64,000 nucleotides of DNA from Pigmentiphaga sp. NML080357. GTDB lineage: Bacteria > Pseudomonadota > Gammaproteobacteria > Burkholderiales > Burkholderiaceae_B. This document shows, in pieces, positions 1 through 7,018 of this stretch. The stretch covers positions 1-64,000 of the forward strand of contig NZ_NINW01000050.1 in assembly GCF_002188465.1 (NCBI RefSeq). The letters run 5' to 3'. Every line of letters begins with the position of its first letter. Position 1 is the first letter of the stretch. A model generated the notes under the pieces. That model did not search any database and had not been told where the DNA came from. It saw nothing but the letters and a program-made list of their open reading frames with translations. The translations under genes and the position numbers were made by a program.

Positions 1-1431
1 ATGCATGCGAACTACATAGCGGGGCAATGGCTGGAAGGCGCGGGCGCCACGCGCAACATCAATCCCTCAGACGTGTCGGACGTGATCGGCGAGTATGCGC
101 ATGCCGCGCCCGAGCAGGTGGCGCAGGCCGTCGAGTCCGCGCGCGAGGCGGCCGGGGAATGGGGACATGCAACCGCGACGCGGCGCGCCGAATGCCTGGA
201 CGCCATAGGCGCCGAACTCCAGCGCCGCAAGGACGAACTGGGCCGCCTGCTGGCGCGCGAGGAAGGCAAGACCCTGCCGGAAGCGGTGGGCGAGGCTGCG
301 CGGGCGGCGGCGATCTTCCGCTTTTTCGCCGGCGAAGCCTTGCGCGTGCGGGGCGAGCGCCTGCCCCAGGCGCGCGCCGGCGTGGACGTCGAAGTCACCC
401 GCGAGCCCGTGGGCGTGGTGGGACTGATCACGCCGTGGAATTTCCCGCTCGCCATCCCGGCATGGAAGATCGCGCCCGCGCTGGCGTACGGCAACGCGGT
501 CGTGTTCAAACCGGCCGACCTGGTGCCCGGCTGCGCGTGGGCGCTGGCCGAGATCATCAGCCGCGCGGGCTTGCCCGCGGGCGTGTTCAACCTGGTCATG
601 GGGCGCGGCAGCGTGGTCGGCCAGGCCATGCTGGACGACCCGCGCATCGACGCATTGAGTTTCACCGGCTCGGTCGCCACCGGCAGGCAGGTGGCGCAGT
701 CGGCCGTGCGCCGGTTCGCCAAGGTGCAGATGGAAATGGGCGGCAAGAACCCGCTGGTGGTGCTGGATGACGCCGATCTCGGCCAGGCGGTCGAATGCGC
801 CATCCAGGGATCGTTTTTTTCCACCGGCCAGCGCTGCACGGCCTCCAGCCGCCTGATCGTCCAGCGCGGCATCCACGACCGCTTCGTGGCGGCGATGAAG
901 GAACGCATGGCCGCCTTGCGGGTGGACGACGCGCTGCGGCCCGGCACCGACATCGGGCCAGTGGTCGACGCGCGCCAGTTGCAGCAGGACGAGGAATACA
1001 TCCGCATCGGCCGGCAGGAGGGCGCGACGCTGGCCCTCGGCGGCCGTCGGGTGACACGCGAAAAGGACGGCCACTACCTGGAGCCGGCCTTGTTCACCGA
1101 TTGCCGCAACGACATGCGCATCTGCCGCGAGGAGATCTTTGGTCCGGTCGCCGCGGTCATTGCCGCCGCCGACTACGAGGAAGCGCTGGCGCTGGCCAAC
1201 GATACCGAGTTCGGCCTTTCGGCCGGCATCTGCACGACCTCGCTCAAACATGCGACGCATTTCAAGCGTCATGCGCAAGCGGGCATGGTCATGGTCAATT
1301 GTCCGACCGCGGGGGTGGATCCGCATGCTCCCTTCGGGGGGCGCAAGGGCTCGAGCTACGGGCCGCGCGAGCAGGGCGCCTACGCGGCCGAGTTCTACAC
1401 CACGGTAAAGACCGCCTATACCGTGGCGTGA
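1..1431 (+). CDS. NAD(P)-dependent aldehyde dehydrogenase, semialdehyde type
   Basis: A 476-residue aldehyde dehydrogenase of the succinate-/alpha-ketoglutaric-semialdehyde class, oxidising an aldehyde to its acid with NAD(P). Visible hallmarks are the TPWNFP segment with following cofactor-binding residues (about 145-170), the FTGS loop (about 220), the EMGGKNP segment with the general-base Glu (about 245) and the catalytic Cys in GQRCTASS (about 280). Length is normal for the family. The ATG is the first base of the window, so its ribosome site is not visible and a start further upstream cannot be excluded. An IlvD/Edd sugar-acid dehydratase lies downstream at 4627, so a role as 2-oxoglutarate semialdehyde dehydrogenase in sugar-acid breakdown is plausible. 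The substrate is inferred from context only. Confidence 0.9.
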   Translation: MHANYIAGQWLEGAGATRNINPSDVSDVIGEYAHAAPEQVAQAVESAREAAGEWGHATATRRAECLDAIGAELQRRKDELGRLLAREEGKTLPEAVGEAARAAAIFRFFAGEALRVRGERLPQARAGVDVEVTREPVGVVGLITPWNFPLAIPAWKIAPALAYGNAVVFKPADLVPGCAWALAEIISRAGLPAGVFNLVMGRGSVVGQAMLDDPRIDALSFTGSVATGRQVAQSAVRRFAKVQMEMGGKNPLVVLDDADLGQAVECAIQGSFFSTGQRCTASSRLIVQRGIHDRFVAAMKERMAALRVDDALRPGTDIGPVVDARQLQQDEEYIRIGRQEGATLALGGRRVTREKDGHYLEPALFTDCRNDMRICREEIFGPVAAVIAAADYEEALALANDTEFGLSAGICTTSLKHATHFKRHAQAGMVMVNCPTAGVDPHAPFGGRKGSSYGPREQGAYAAEFYTTVKTAYTVA

Positions 1432-1443
1432 ACCGCTGGCGCG

Positions 1444-1878
1444 TCAGCCCGCGACCATGGCCTCGATCTCCAGCAGCCAGCCCGGATTCACCAGCCCGGC
1501 CACCTGATACACCATGCGCGCGGGATGACCGTCCGGCTGGCCGGCAAAGAATTCGGCATAGCCGGCGTTGAAGCCCTCGAAATCCATCCTGCCGCCCTTG
1601 TCCGGATCAGCCACCAGGCAGGCGCGGATATGGACCACGTTGCGCATGGACAGGCCCATGCCGCGCAGGATGCCGTCCAGCCGCTCGAGCGTGGTGCGGG
1701 TTTGCGTACGCGTATCGCCGTACGCCCGCCGGCTGTCGGCCGGGGCGTCGGGATCGACGACCGTGGGCATCTGGCCGCTCAGGTAGTACGTGGTGACGCC
1801 GGGCGGCACGCCCACGGCGCGGCTGATGGGGGACTTGCCGTTGGGCACGGGGACGTGGACGAAGGCGGGCAGGGACAT
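1444..1878 (-). CDS. RidA/YjgF family protein
   Basis: A 144-residue RidA-superfamily protein. RidA enzymes are small trimeric cytosolic proteins that hydrolyse reactive enamine/imine intermediates, and many subfamilies serve particular catabolic operons. The family pattern is visible as YLSGQMP near residue 33, the paired Thr/Arg helix (TQTRTTLERLDGIL), and a C-terminal segment with Arg in PARMVYQVAGL and a final LLEIEAMV. AAAGGAG lies 8 bases before the ATG. It is transcribed away from the nitroreductase gene, and the shared upstream region (1879-1976) carries a 19-bp palindrome. It converges on the aldehyde dehydrogenase (12-base gap). The exact substrate is not evident. Confidence 0.88.
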   Translation of the reverse strand: MSLPAFVHVPVPNGKSPISRAVGVPPGVTTYYLSGQMPTVVDPDAPADSRRAYGDTRTQTRTTLERLDGILRGMGLSMRNVVHIRACLVADPDKGGRMDFEGFNAGYAEFFAGQPDGHPARMVYQVAGLVNPGWLLEIEAMVAG

Positions 1879-1926
1879 GGCGAAAGCTCCTTTGAGAGGG
1901 CGGTGGACAGGCTTGATTTCAGACGC

Positions 1927-1957
1927 TTGACTTCAATTAATATGATTATACTATAAT
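1927..1957 (+). promoter_or_regulatory. Predicted promoter of the nitroreductase operon
   Basis: TTGACT (1927-1932) and TATAAT (1952-1957), with a 19-base spacer, point rightward. The -10 box lies inside the palindrome at 1942-1960, so a protein bound there would block RNA polymerase. The predicted transcription start leaves only a very short leader before the ATG at 1977. An AT-rich region in otherwise GC-rich DNA supports a real promoter. Confidence 0.6.
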
Positions 1958-1960
1958 CAT
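1942..1960. promoter_or_regulatory. Perfect 19-bp palindrome, probable GntR operator 1
   Basis: ATGATTATA-C-TATAATCAT is a perfect inverted repeat with 9-base arms around one central base. Its core TTATACTATAA (1946-1956) fits the pattern TTRT-NNN-AYAA that recurs at 2759-2769 and 6953-6963. It sits between divergent ridA and the nitroreductase gene and overlaps the -10 box. The likely binder is the FadR-type GntR protein encoded at 2781. That assignment is inferred from position and motif. Confidence 0.7.
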
Positions 1961-1976
1961 GAAAATGGAGAGAGCC

Positions 1977-2753
1977 ATGAACGCCGTCCTCGACCACCTG
2001 TGCGCCCACCGCAGCGAACGTGATTTTTCCGAACAGCCTGTCGGCGACGACGTCCTGGCCCGGGTATTCGAGGCCACGCGCCGGGCGCCGACCTGGAACA
2101 ATGCGCAGAACGTATCGTGGGTGGTCGTCAGGAACCCGCAGACCAAGGCCCGGCTGGCGCGCTGCAGCGGCAACCAGGCATGGATAGACCAGGCGCCGGT
2201 CTTCGTCGTGCTGGTGATGGATTTCTACAAGACGGAACTGGCCGCGCAGCGGCATGGCCGCCGCCAGGTCGTGCTGGATAACGTGAACAGTGTGCTGATC
2301 GGCGCCGTGGATACCGGCATCCTGATGGGAACGATGATGGCGGCCGCGCGGGCCGCGGGCCTGGGGGTGTGTCCCATAGGCGGCGTGCGGCGCAACATGG
2401 CAGAGGTCATCGAGCTGCTGCGGCTGCCGCGGCTGGTCGTGCCGATGACGGGCGTCTGCATGGGCTATGTGCGCAAGCCATCGGCTGGCCGCAAGCCGCG
2501 CATCGACCTCGCATCGTCGTGGCATCCGGAGGTCTACGATCCGGCTCGCGTGGCCGGGGGCATCGACGCGCTGGATGGCGAGATGCAGGCCTATTCGCGC
2601 AGCCTGGGGCGGGAGTCGGCGCAGAGCTGGTCGGACGCCGTATCCAGCCGCTATGGCGCCGATGCCTATGGAGGCGTCGGGCCGGCGTTGCGCCGGCAGG
2701 GGTTCCGCTTTGAGTGGACAACGCAGGAAGACGATAGTGGAGGCAGCGCCTAA
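1977..2753 (+). CDS. Nitroreductase family protein
   Basis: A 258-residue FMN-dependent nitroreductase-fold protein. The N-terminal RSERDFSEQPVGDD segment followed by TRRAPTWNNAQ (about 14-45) is the FMN-binding start typical of the family, and the GLGVCPIGGVRRN segment (about 130-142) is the second conserved FMN contact region. Such enzymes reduce nitro, quinone or enone groups with NAD(P)H. An in-frame ATG also exists at 1959, but GGAGAG at 1967-1972 is placed for the ATG at 1977, so the shorter start is preferred. It is first in a rightward cluster with the GntR regulator 27 bases downstream. The physiological substrate cannot be read from the sequence. Confidence 0.85.
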   Translation: MNAVLDHLCAHRSERDFSEQPVGDDVLARVFEATRRAPTWNNAQNVSWVVVRNPQTKARLARCSGNQAWIDQAPVFVVLVMDFYKTELAAQRHGRRQVVLDNVNSVLIGAVDTGILMGTMMAAARAAGLGVCPIGGVRRNMAEVIELLRLPRLVVPMTGVCMGYVRKPSAGRKPRIDLASSWHPEVYDPARVAGGIDALDGEMQAYSRSLGRESAQSWSDAVSSRYGADAYGGVGPALRRQGFRFEWTTQEDDSGGSA

Positions 2754-2758
2754 TGCTA

Positions 2759-2769
2759 TTATCGTACAA
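2759..2769. promoter_or_regulatory. Probable GntR operator 2 (autoregulatory)
   Basis: TTATCGTACAA matches TTRT-NNN-AYAA with both half-sites intact. It lies in the 27-base gap between the nitroreductase stop and the GntR start, directly abutting the ribosome site AAGGAG (2769-2774). It overlaps a TATTAT box (2757-2762), so it could act at an internal promoter or on readthrough. Confidence 0.5.
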
Positions 2770-2780
2770 AGGAGACTGCG

Positions 2781-3524
2781 ATGGCCCTGCTCAAAGACAA
2801 TCCCGAACCTGCGCGTTCCGAGCCCAACCTGACCGAGCGCATCACGCGGATGCTGATGGACGAGATCACCGGAGGCCAGTACCAGCTTGGGGAAGTCCTG
2901 CCGCCCGAGCAGGTCATCGCCGACCGGCTCGGCGTCTCCCGCACCGTGCTGCGCGAGGCAGTCTCCCGCCTGAAGGCCGAGGGTATCGTCAGCAGCAAGC
3001 AGGGGCGCGGCCTGGCGGTAATCGCCAATACGCCGCTGTCGGTGCTGCGGATGCATGCCGCCAACGACGAGGACGTCGAGCAGATCCTCTCCATCGTCGA
3101 GTTGCGGCGAGGCTTCGAGATCGAGGCGGCGGCGCTGGCCGCGGAGCGGCGTACCGCGGAGGACCTGGCCGAGATGCGCGATGCGCTGGCCGAGATGGCC
3201 AAGGCCATCGACAGTGGCGAGGTTGCGCGCGGCGTGGATGCCGACCTGCGGTTCCACCGCGCGGTGGCACGCGCGACCCGCAATCGCAACTACATCATGT
3301 TCTTCGATTTCCTGGCGGTGCTGCTGCGCAAGAATCTCGAAGTCTCGCGCAGCCGTTCGGCCAAGGTGTCGGGGCGCGGCGCGCTGGCGCAGAAGGAGCA
3401 CGCCAAGCTGCTCGCCGCGATCGAGAAAGGGGATCCCGGGCTGGCGCGCGAATGCGCCCGCACCCACGTCGAGAACACCGAGTCGCGCCTGCGGTCCGCC
3501 ATCCAGGACAAGCCCCCGCGCTGA
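2781..3524 (+). CDS. FadR-subfamily GntR transcriptional regulator (FCD domain)
   Basis: A 247-residue GntR regulator. An N-terminal winged helix (about 18-85) contains the family signature GEVLPPEQVIADRLGVSRTVLREAVSRL with the recognition helix. It is followed by an all-helical FCD ligand domain. FCD metal or ligand positions are visible as D-x3-H in DLRFHRAVARA (about 155), His in KEHAKLL (about 205) and His in CARTHVEN (about 227). FCD regulators usually sense small organic acids and repress nearby catabolic genes. AAGGAG lies 6 bases before the ATG. Three copies of a FadR-type operator motif occur at 1946, 2759 and 6953, suggesting that it controls the nitroreductase and ridA promoters, its own gene and the Bug receptor. 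Confidence 0.92.
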   Translation: MALLKDNPEPARSEPNLTERITRMLMDEITGGQYQLGEVLPPEQVIADRLGVSRTVLREAVSRLKAEGIVSSKQGRGLAVIANTPLSVLRMHAANDEDVEQILSIVELRRGFEIEAAALAAERRTAEDLAEMRDALAEMAKAIDSGEVARGVDADLRFHRAVARATRNRNYIMFFDFLAVLLRKNLEVSRSRSAKVSGRGALAQKEHAKLLAAIEKGDPGLARECARTHVENTESRLRSAIQDKPPR

Positions 3525-3635
3525 CAGGGGCGGGCCGCCCGGACCGTTCACCGCCATGCCCGCAATCATCGTCCGTGTCCCGGCCGCGTCGCCGGAACAA
3601 CGACTCCGTTCGTCCGTTTGAAGCCGAGAGGTCCT

Positions 3636-4634
3636 ATGCCGCAATCCCTACCCACCGTCATTGTCAGCGCCCCCGTGCCGCCTGATTTACGCTCGGCCGT
3701 CGAGGCCGCATGCAGGATCGTCGAGGTGCCGATCGGCGAGCGTCTCGACCGGGCCGTGCCGGCAGCGGAGCGCCAGGCCGCCCGGGGCGTGCTGTGCACG
3801 GTGCGCACACCGGTCGACGCCGCCACCCTCGAGGCCCTGCCAGGCCTCAAGGTGGTATCCAACTTCGCCGTCGGTTTCGACAACATCGACGTGCCGCATG
3901 CCACGGGGCGGGGCGTGCTGGTCTGCAATACGCCGGGCGTGCTGGATCGGGCCGTTGCCGACCTCACCATGGGGCTGGTGATATGCCTGGCGCGCGACAT
4001 GGTGGCGGGCGATGCCTTCGTGCGCCAGGGCAAATGGCAGCGCGGCGCCGCGCCGCTGACCTCGGACCTGGCCGGAAAGACCCTGGGGCTGCTCGGCATG
4101 GGCCGCATCGGCCGCATGGTGGCGCGGCGCGCGCAGGCTTTCGACATGCGCGTCATCTACCACAACCGCAACCGCGACACGCAGTCCGAGGCCCAGGGGC
4201 TGGCGGCCTACAGGCAGCGCGACGCCTTGATCGCCGAGGCCGATTTCCTCAGCGTGCACATTCCCCTCTCGCCCGAGACCCGCGGGTCGATCGGCACGCG
4301 CGAGTTCGACGCGATGAAGCGCACCGCCTATCTGATCAACACCGCGCGCGGCGCCGTCGTGGACGAGGCGGCCCTGGTCCGGGCCCTGCAGGAAGGCCGT
4401 ATCGCCGGGGCGGGGCTGGACGTGATGGAGCGCGAACCGCTCGATCCCGGCAGTCCCCTGTGCGCATTGCCCAACGTGGTGCTGCAGGCGCACGTGGGCA
4501 GCGCCACGGTCGAGACCAGGCGCGCGATGATGGAACTGGCCGTGCGAAATCTGGTGGACGCGATGACGGGCCGAACCCCCCAGGCCATGGTCAATCCCGC
4601 GGTCTGGGATGCTTCCGGAGCCGGCCATGTCTGA
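3636..4634 (+). CDS. D-2-hydroxyacid dehydrogenase (glyoxylate/hydroxypyruvate reductase type)
   Basis: A 332-residue NAD(P)-dependent D-isomer-specific 2-hydroxyacid dehydrogenase. The nucleotide-binding motif is LGMGRIGRM (about 148-156). The catalytic triad is represented by Arg in NTARGAVVDE (about 236), Glu in MEREPLDPG (about 265) and His in LQAHVGSAT (about 284). The family interconverts 2-oxoacids and D-2-hydroxyacids. A TTG at 3618 would add six residues, but GAGAGG at 3626-3631 fits the ATG at 3636. Its end overlaps the dehydratase start by 8 bases, so the two are probably translationally coupled and handle successive intermediates. Substrate uncertain. Confidence 0.9.
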   Translation: MPQSLPTVIVSAPVPPDLRSAVEAACRIVEVPIGERLDRAVPAAERQAARGVLCTVRTPVDAATLEALPGLKVVSNFAVGFDNIDVPHATGRGVLVCNTPGVLDRAVADLTMGLVICLARDMVAGDAFVRQGKWQRGAAPLTSDLAGKTLGLLGMGRIGRMVARRAQAFDMRVIYHNRNRDTQSEAQGLAAYRQRDALIAEADFLSVHIPLSPETRGSIGTREFDAMKRTAYLINTARGAVVDEAALVRALQEGRIAGAGLDVMEREPLDPGSPLCALPNVVLQAHVGSATVETRRAMMELAVRNLVDAMTGRTPQAMVNPAVWDASGAGHV

Positions 4635-6375
4635 CGAGACGCCGCAACAAGGCCTGGACCGCGGCCTGACGAACTACGGCGACACCGAGTTCGCGCGCTT
4701 TCTGCGCCGCTCCTTCGCGCAGTCCATGGGATACACGAAGCGCAGCCTGGCCAAGCCAGTGATCGGCATCGCCAATGCGGGCAGCGATTTCAACAACTGC
4801 CACCGTCACTTTCCCGAACTGATCGCCGCGGTCAAGCGCGGCGTGCTGGCCGCGGGCGGCCTGCCCATGGAGTTTCCCAGCATCTCGCTGGGGGAGCCGT
4901 TCCTTTATCCGACCAGCATGATGTTCCGCAACCTGATGTCCATGGACGTGGAGGAAATGATCCGCGCCCAGCCCATGGACGCGGTGGTGCTGGTAGGCGG
5001 TTGCGACAAGACGGTGCCGGCCCAGCTGATGGGCGCGCTGTCGGCCGGATGTCCTGCGATCCAGCTCGTGGGCGGGCCCATGATGACGGGCCGCTACCAG
5101 GGCGAGCGGCTCGGCGCCTGTACCGATTGCCGCCGCCACTGGGGGCGGTATCGCGCGGGCGAGATCGGCGCGCGCGAGATCGGCGCCATCGAAGGCAATC
5201 TCGCCACGACGGCGGGTTCCTGCGCGGTCATGGGCACGGCCAGCACCATGGCGTGTGTGGTCGAGGCGCTGGGCATGATGCTGCCGCACACGGCCGCCAT
5301 TCCGGCCGTTCATGCCGACCGCCTGCGGGCCGCCGAGGCCACCGGCGCCCAGGCGGTGTGGCTCGCGCAGCAGGGCCTGCGGCCCGAGGCCATCGTCACC
5401 GCGCAGTCCATCGACAACGCGCTGCGCGTGCTGCTGGCGATCAGCGGGTCCACCAACGCCGTCATCCATCTCACGGCGATTGCCGGACGCCTCGGCCTGC
5501 CTGTGGAGGCCGAGCGCCTCAACCGGCTGTCGGAAGAAACGCCGGTGCTGGTCGACCTCAAGCCCACCGGCACGCACTACATGGAAGACCTGTACGCCGC
5601 CGGCGGCGTACAGGCCATCCTGCGCGAGCTGGCCGACCTGCTGCACCGCGACTGCATGACGGTGGCCGGCAAGACCGTGGGCGAACTGCTGGACGAGCAG
5701 CGCGATGCCTGGGTCGACCACCAGGTGATCCGGCCGCGCCGCGAGCCGCTCAAGCCGGAGGGAGGGCTGCTCGCGCTGTCCGGTTCGCTGGCGCCGAACG
5801 GCGCATTGATCAAGCGCGCAGCCGCCGACGAGTCGCTGTTCGAGCACACGGGGCGGGCGGTGGTCTTCGACGACCTGCAGGACATGGCCGAACGGCTCGA
5901 TGCCGAGGACCTGGACGTGCGGCCGGACGACGTGCTGGTACTGCGCAACGCCGGACCGCTCGCGGCCGCCATGCCCGAGGCCGGCTATATCCCCATTCCG
6001 GCCAAGCTGGCGCGCCAGGGCGTGCGCGACATGGTGCGCATCTCGGATGCGCGCATGAGCGGCACCGCCTACGGCACCGTGGTGCTGCACGTTTCTCCCG
6101 AGGCCGCGCTGGGCGGGCCGCTGGCGCTGGTGCGCAGCGGCGACCGCATACGCCTCTCGGTGGCACGGCGCACGATCGACCTGCTGGTGGACGAGGCGGA
6201 ACTGGCGCGCCGCCGGGCGGCGTGGACACCGCCGCAGGCGCCGGCCAGGCGCGGGTACCAGTGGCTCTACCAACAGCACGTCATGCAGGCCGAGAACGGC
6301 TGCGATTTCGATTTTCTGCGCGCCCAGGCGCGCCCGGACGACGCCGGCACGGACCGGCAAGGAGACCGCCCATGA
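4627..6375 (+). CDS. IlvD/Edd family dehydratase (sugar-acid type)
   Basis: A 582-residue Fe-S dehydratase of the dihydroxyacid / 6-phosphogluconate / aldonic-acid dehydratase family. Three Cys positions expected to hold the cluster are in NNCHRHFPE (about 57), VGGCDKT (about 125) and GSCAVMGTAS (about 198). The ACTDCRRHW motif (about 165) is typical of the pentonate-dehydratase branch (L-arabinonate, D-xylonate and related) rather than of biosynthetic IlvD, which is an inference from motif memory. It would remove water from a sugar acid to give a 2-keto-3-deoxy acid. It overlaps the hydroxyacid dehydrogenase upstream by 8 bases and the cupin downstream by 4 (ATGA), indicating one operon. Confidence 0.9.
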   Translation: MSDETPQQGLDRGLTNYGDTEFARFLRRSFAQSMGYTKRSLAKPVIGIANAGSDFNNCHRHFPELIAAVKRGVLAAGGLPMEFPSISLGEPFLYPTSMMFRNLMSMDVEEMIRAQPMDAVVLVGGCDKTVPAQLMGALSAGCPAIQLVGGPMMTGRYQGERLGACTDCRRHWGRYRAGEIGAREIGAIEGNLATTAGSCAVMGTASTMACVVEALGMMLPHTAAIPAVHADRLRAAEATGAQAVWLAQQGLRPEAIVTAQSIDNALRVLLAISGSTNAVIHLTAIAGRLGLPVEAERLNRLSEETPVLVDLKPTGTHYMEDLYAAGGVQAILRELADLLHRDCMTVAGKTVGELLDEQRDAWVDHQVIRPRREPLKPEGGLLALSGSLAPNGALIKRAAADESLFEHTGRAVVFDDLQDMAERLDAEDLDVRPDDVLVLRNAGPLAAAMPEAGYIPIPAKLARQGVRDMVRISDARMSGTAYGTVVLHVSPEAALGGPLALVRSGDRIRLSVARRTIDLLVDEAELARRRAAWTPPQAPARRGYQWLYQQHVMQAENGCDFDFLRAQARPDDAGTDRQGDRP

Positions 6376-6884
6376 CCGGCACCGTGTTTTCCCAGCCCCT
6401 CGTCCAGCAGCCGGGCATCCTGCCCGAGATCGCCATCGACGCCATTCCCGCCGACGAGCGGGTGTGGGTGCCGCAGGCGCCCAACGTATGGTTCCGGCCG
6501 CTCTTCTTCAACACGCTGGGCGGCGGCTGGTGCAACCTGCTGCGGGTGCGGCGCTCGGGCGTCCTGAGCCGCCACATCCATCCCGCGCCGGTGTTCGGCT
6601 ACGTCCTCAAGGGGGCGTGGCGCTATCTCGAGCATGACTGGGTGGCTTCGGCCGGCCGCTTCGTGTTCGAGCCGCCGGGCGAGATCCATACCCTGGTGGT
6701 GGACGCCGATGCGCAGAACGAGGAAATGATCACCTTCTTCAACGTAAGCGGAGCCATGATCTATCTCGACGAGCGCGGCATGCAGATCGGCTACGAAGAC
6801 GTATTCAGCAAGATCGACATGTGCCGGCGGCACTACCGGGAAGTGGGCCTGGGCGAGGACTACGTGGACCAGTTCATCCGGTAG
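6372..6884 (+). CDS. Cupin, 2,4'-dihydroxyacetophenone dioxygenase-like
   Basis: A 170-residue single-domain cupin. His68, His70 (SRHIHPAPVFGYVLKG) and His106 (GEIHTL) form a three-histidine site. The H-x-H-N35-H spacing is the same as I recall for 2,4'-dihydroxyacetophenone dioxygenase, a one-domain iron cupin that cleaves a side-chain C-C bond. The acidic fourth ligand of classical cupins is absent from the first motif, again like that enzyme. The start overlaps the dehydratase stop (ATGA), and GGAGA lies just upstream. Whether it is an oxygenase or a sugar-acid isomerase-like cupin cannot be decided. Its operon partner is a sugar-acid-type dehydratase, which is an odd pairing for an aromatic-ketone enzyme. 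Confidence 0.82.
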   Translation: MTGTVFSQPLVQQPGILPEIAIDAIPADERVWVPQAPNVWFRPLFFNTLGGGWCNLLRVRRSGVLSRHIHPAPVFGYVLKGAWRYLEHDWVASAGRFVFEPPGEIHTLVVDADAQNEEMITFFNVSGAMIYLDERGMQIGYEDVFSKIDMCRRHYREVGLGEDYVDQFIR

Positions 6885-6952
6885 GGCCGGGCGGCGGGAG
6901 GCCTAGGGTTTGCCGCAATTCCTCCGCCTATTTGTCTATAAGTAGTATTTGT

Positions 6953-6963
6953 TTGTACTACAA
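6953..6963. promoter_or_regulatory. Probable GntR operator 3, upstream of the Bug receptor
   Basis: TTGTACTACAA is a perfect palindrome around one C and matches the general FadR-subfamily operator TNGTNNNACNA at every fixed base. It extends to TTTGTA-C-TACAAA (6952-6964). With a TTGTCT box (6932-6937) and an 18-base spacer, the candidate -10 TACTAC (6956-6961) falls inside it, so binding would occlude the promoter. The core TA-C-TA is shared with the palindrome at 1942-1960. Confidence 0.65.
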
Positions 6964-7018
6964 ATTGGGCGAAGGAGACCGCATCCCTCCGCAACGTCGT
7001 TTCCCGTACCGAGGCACT

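Noticed and set aside
1779-3644. 621-codon frame antisense to the nitroreductase and GntR genes
   Set aside because: It overlaps three confidently identified genes and the promoter palindrome, and shows only shadow composition.
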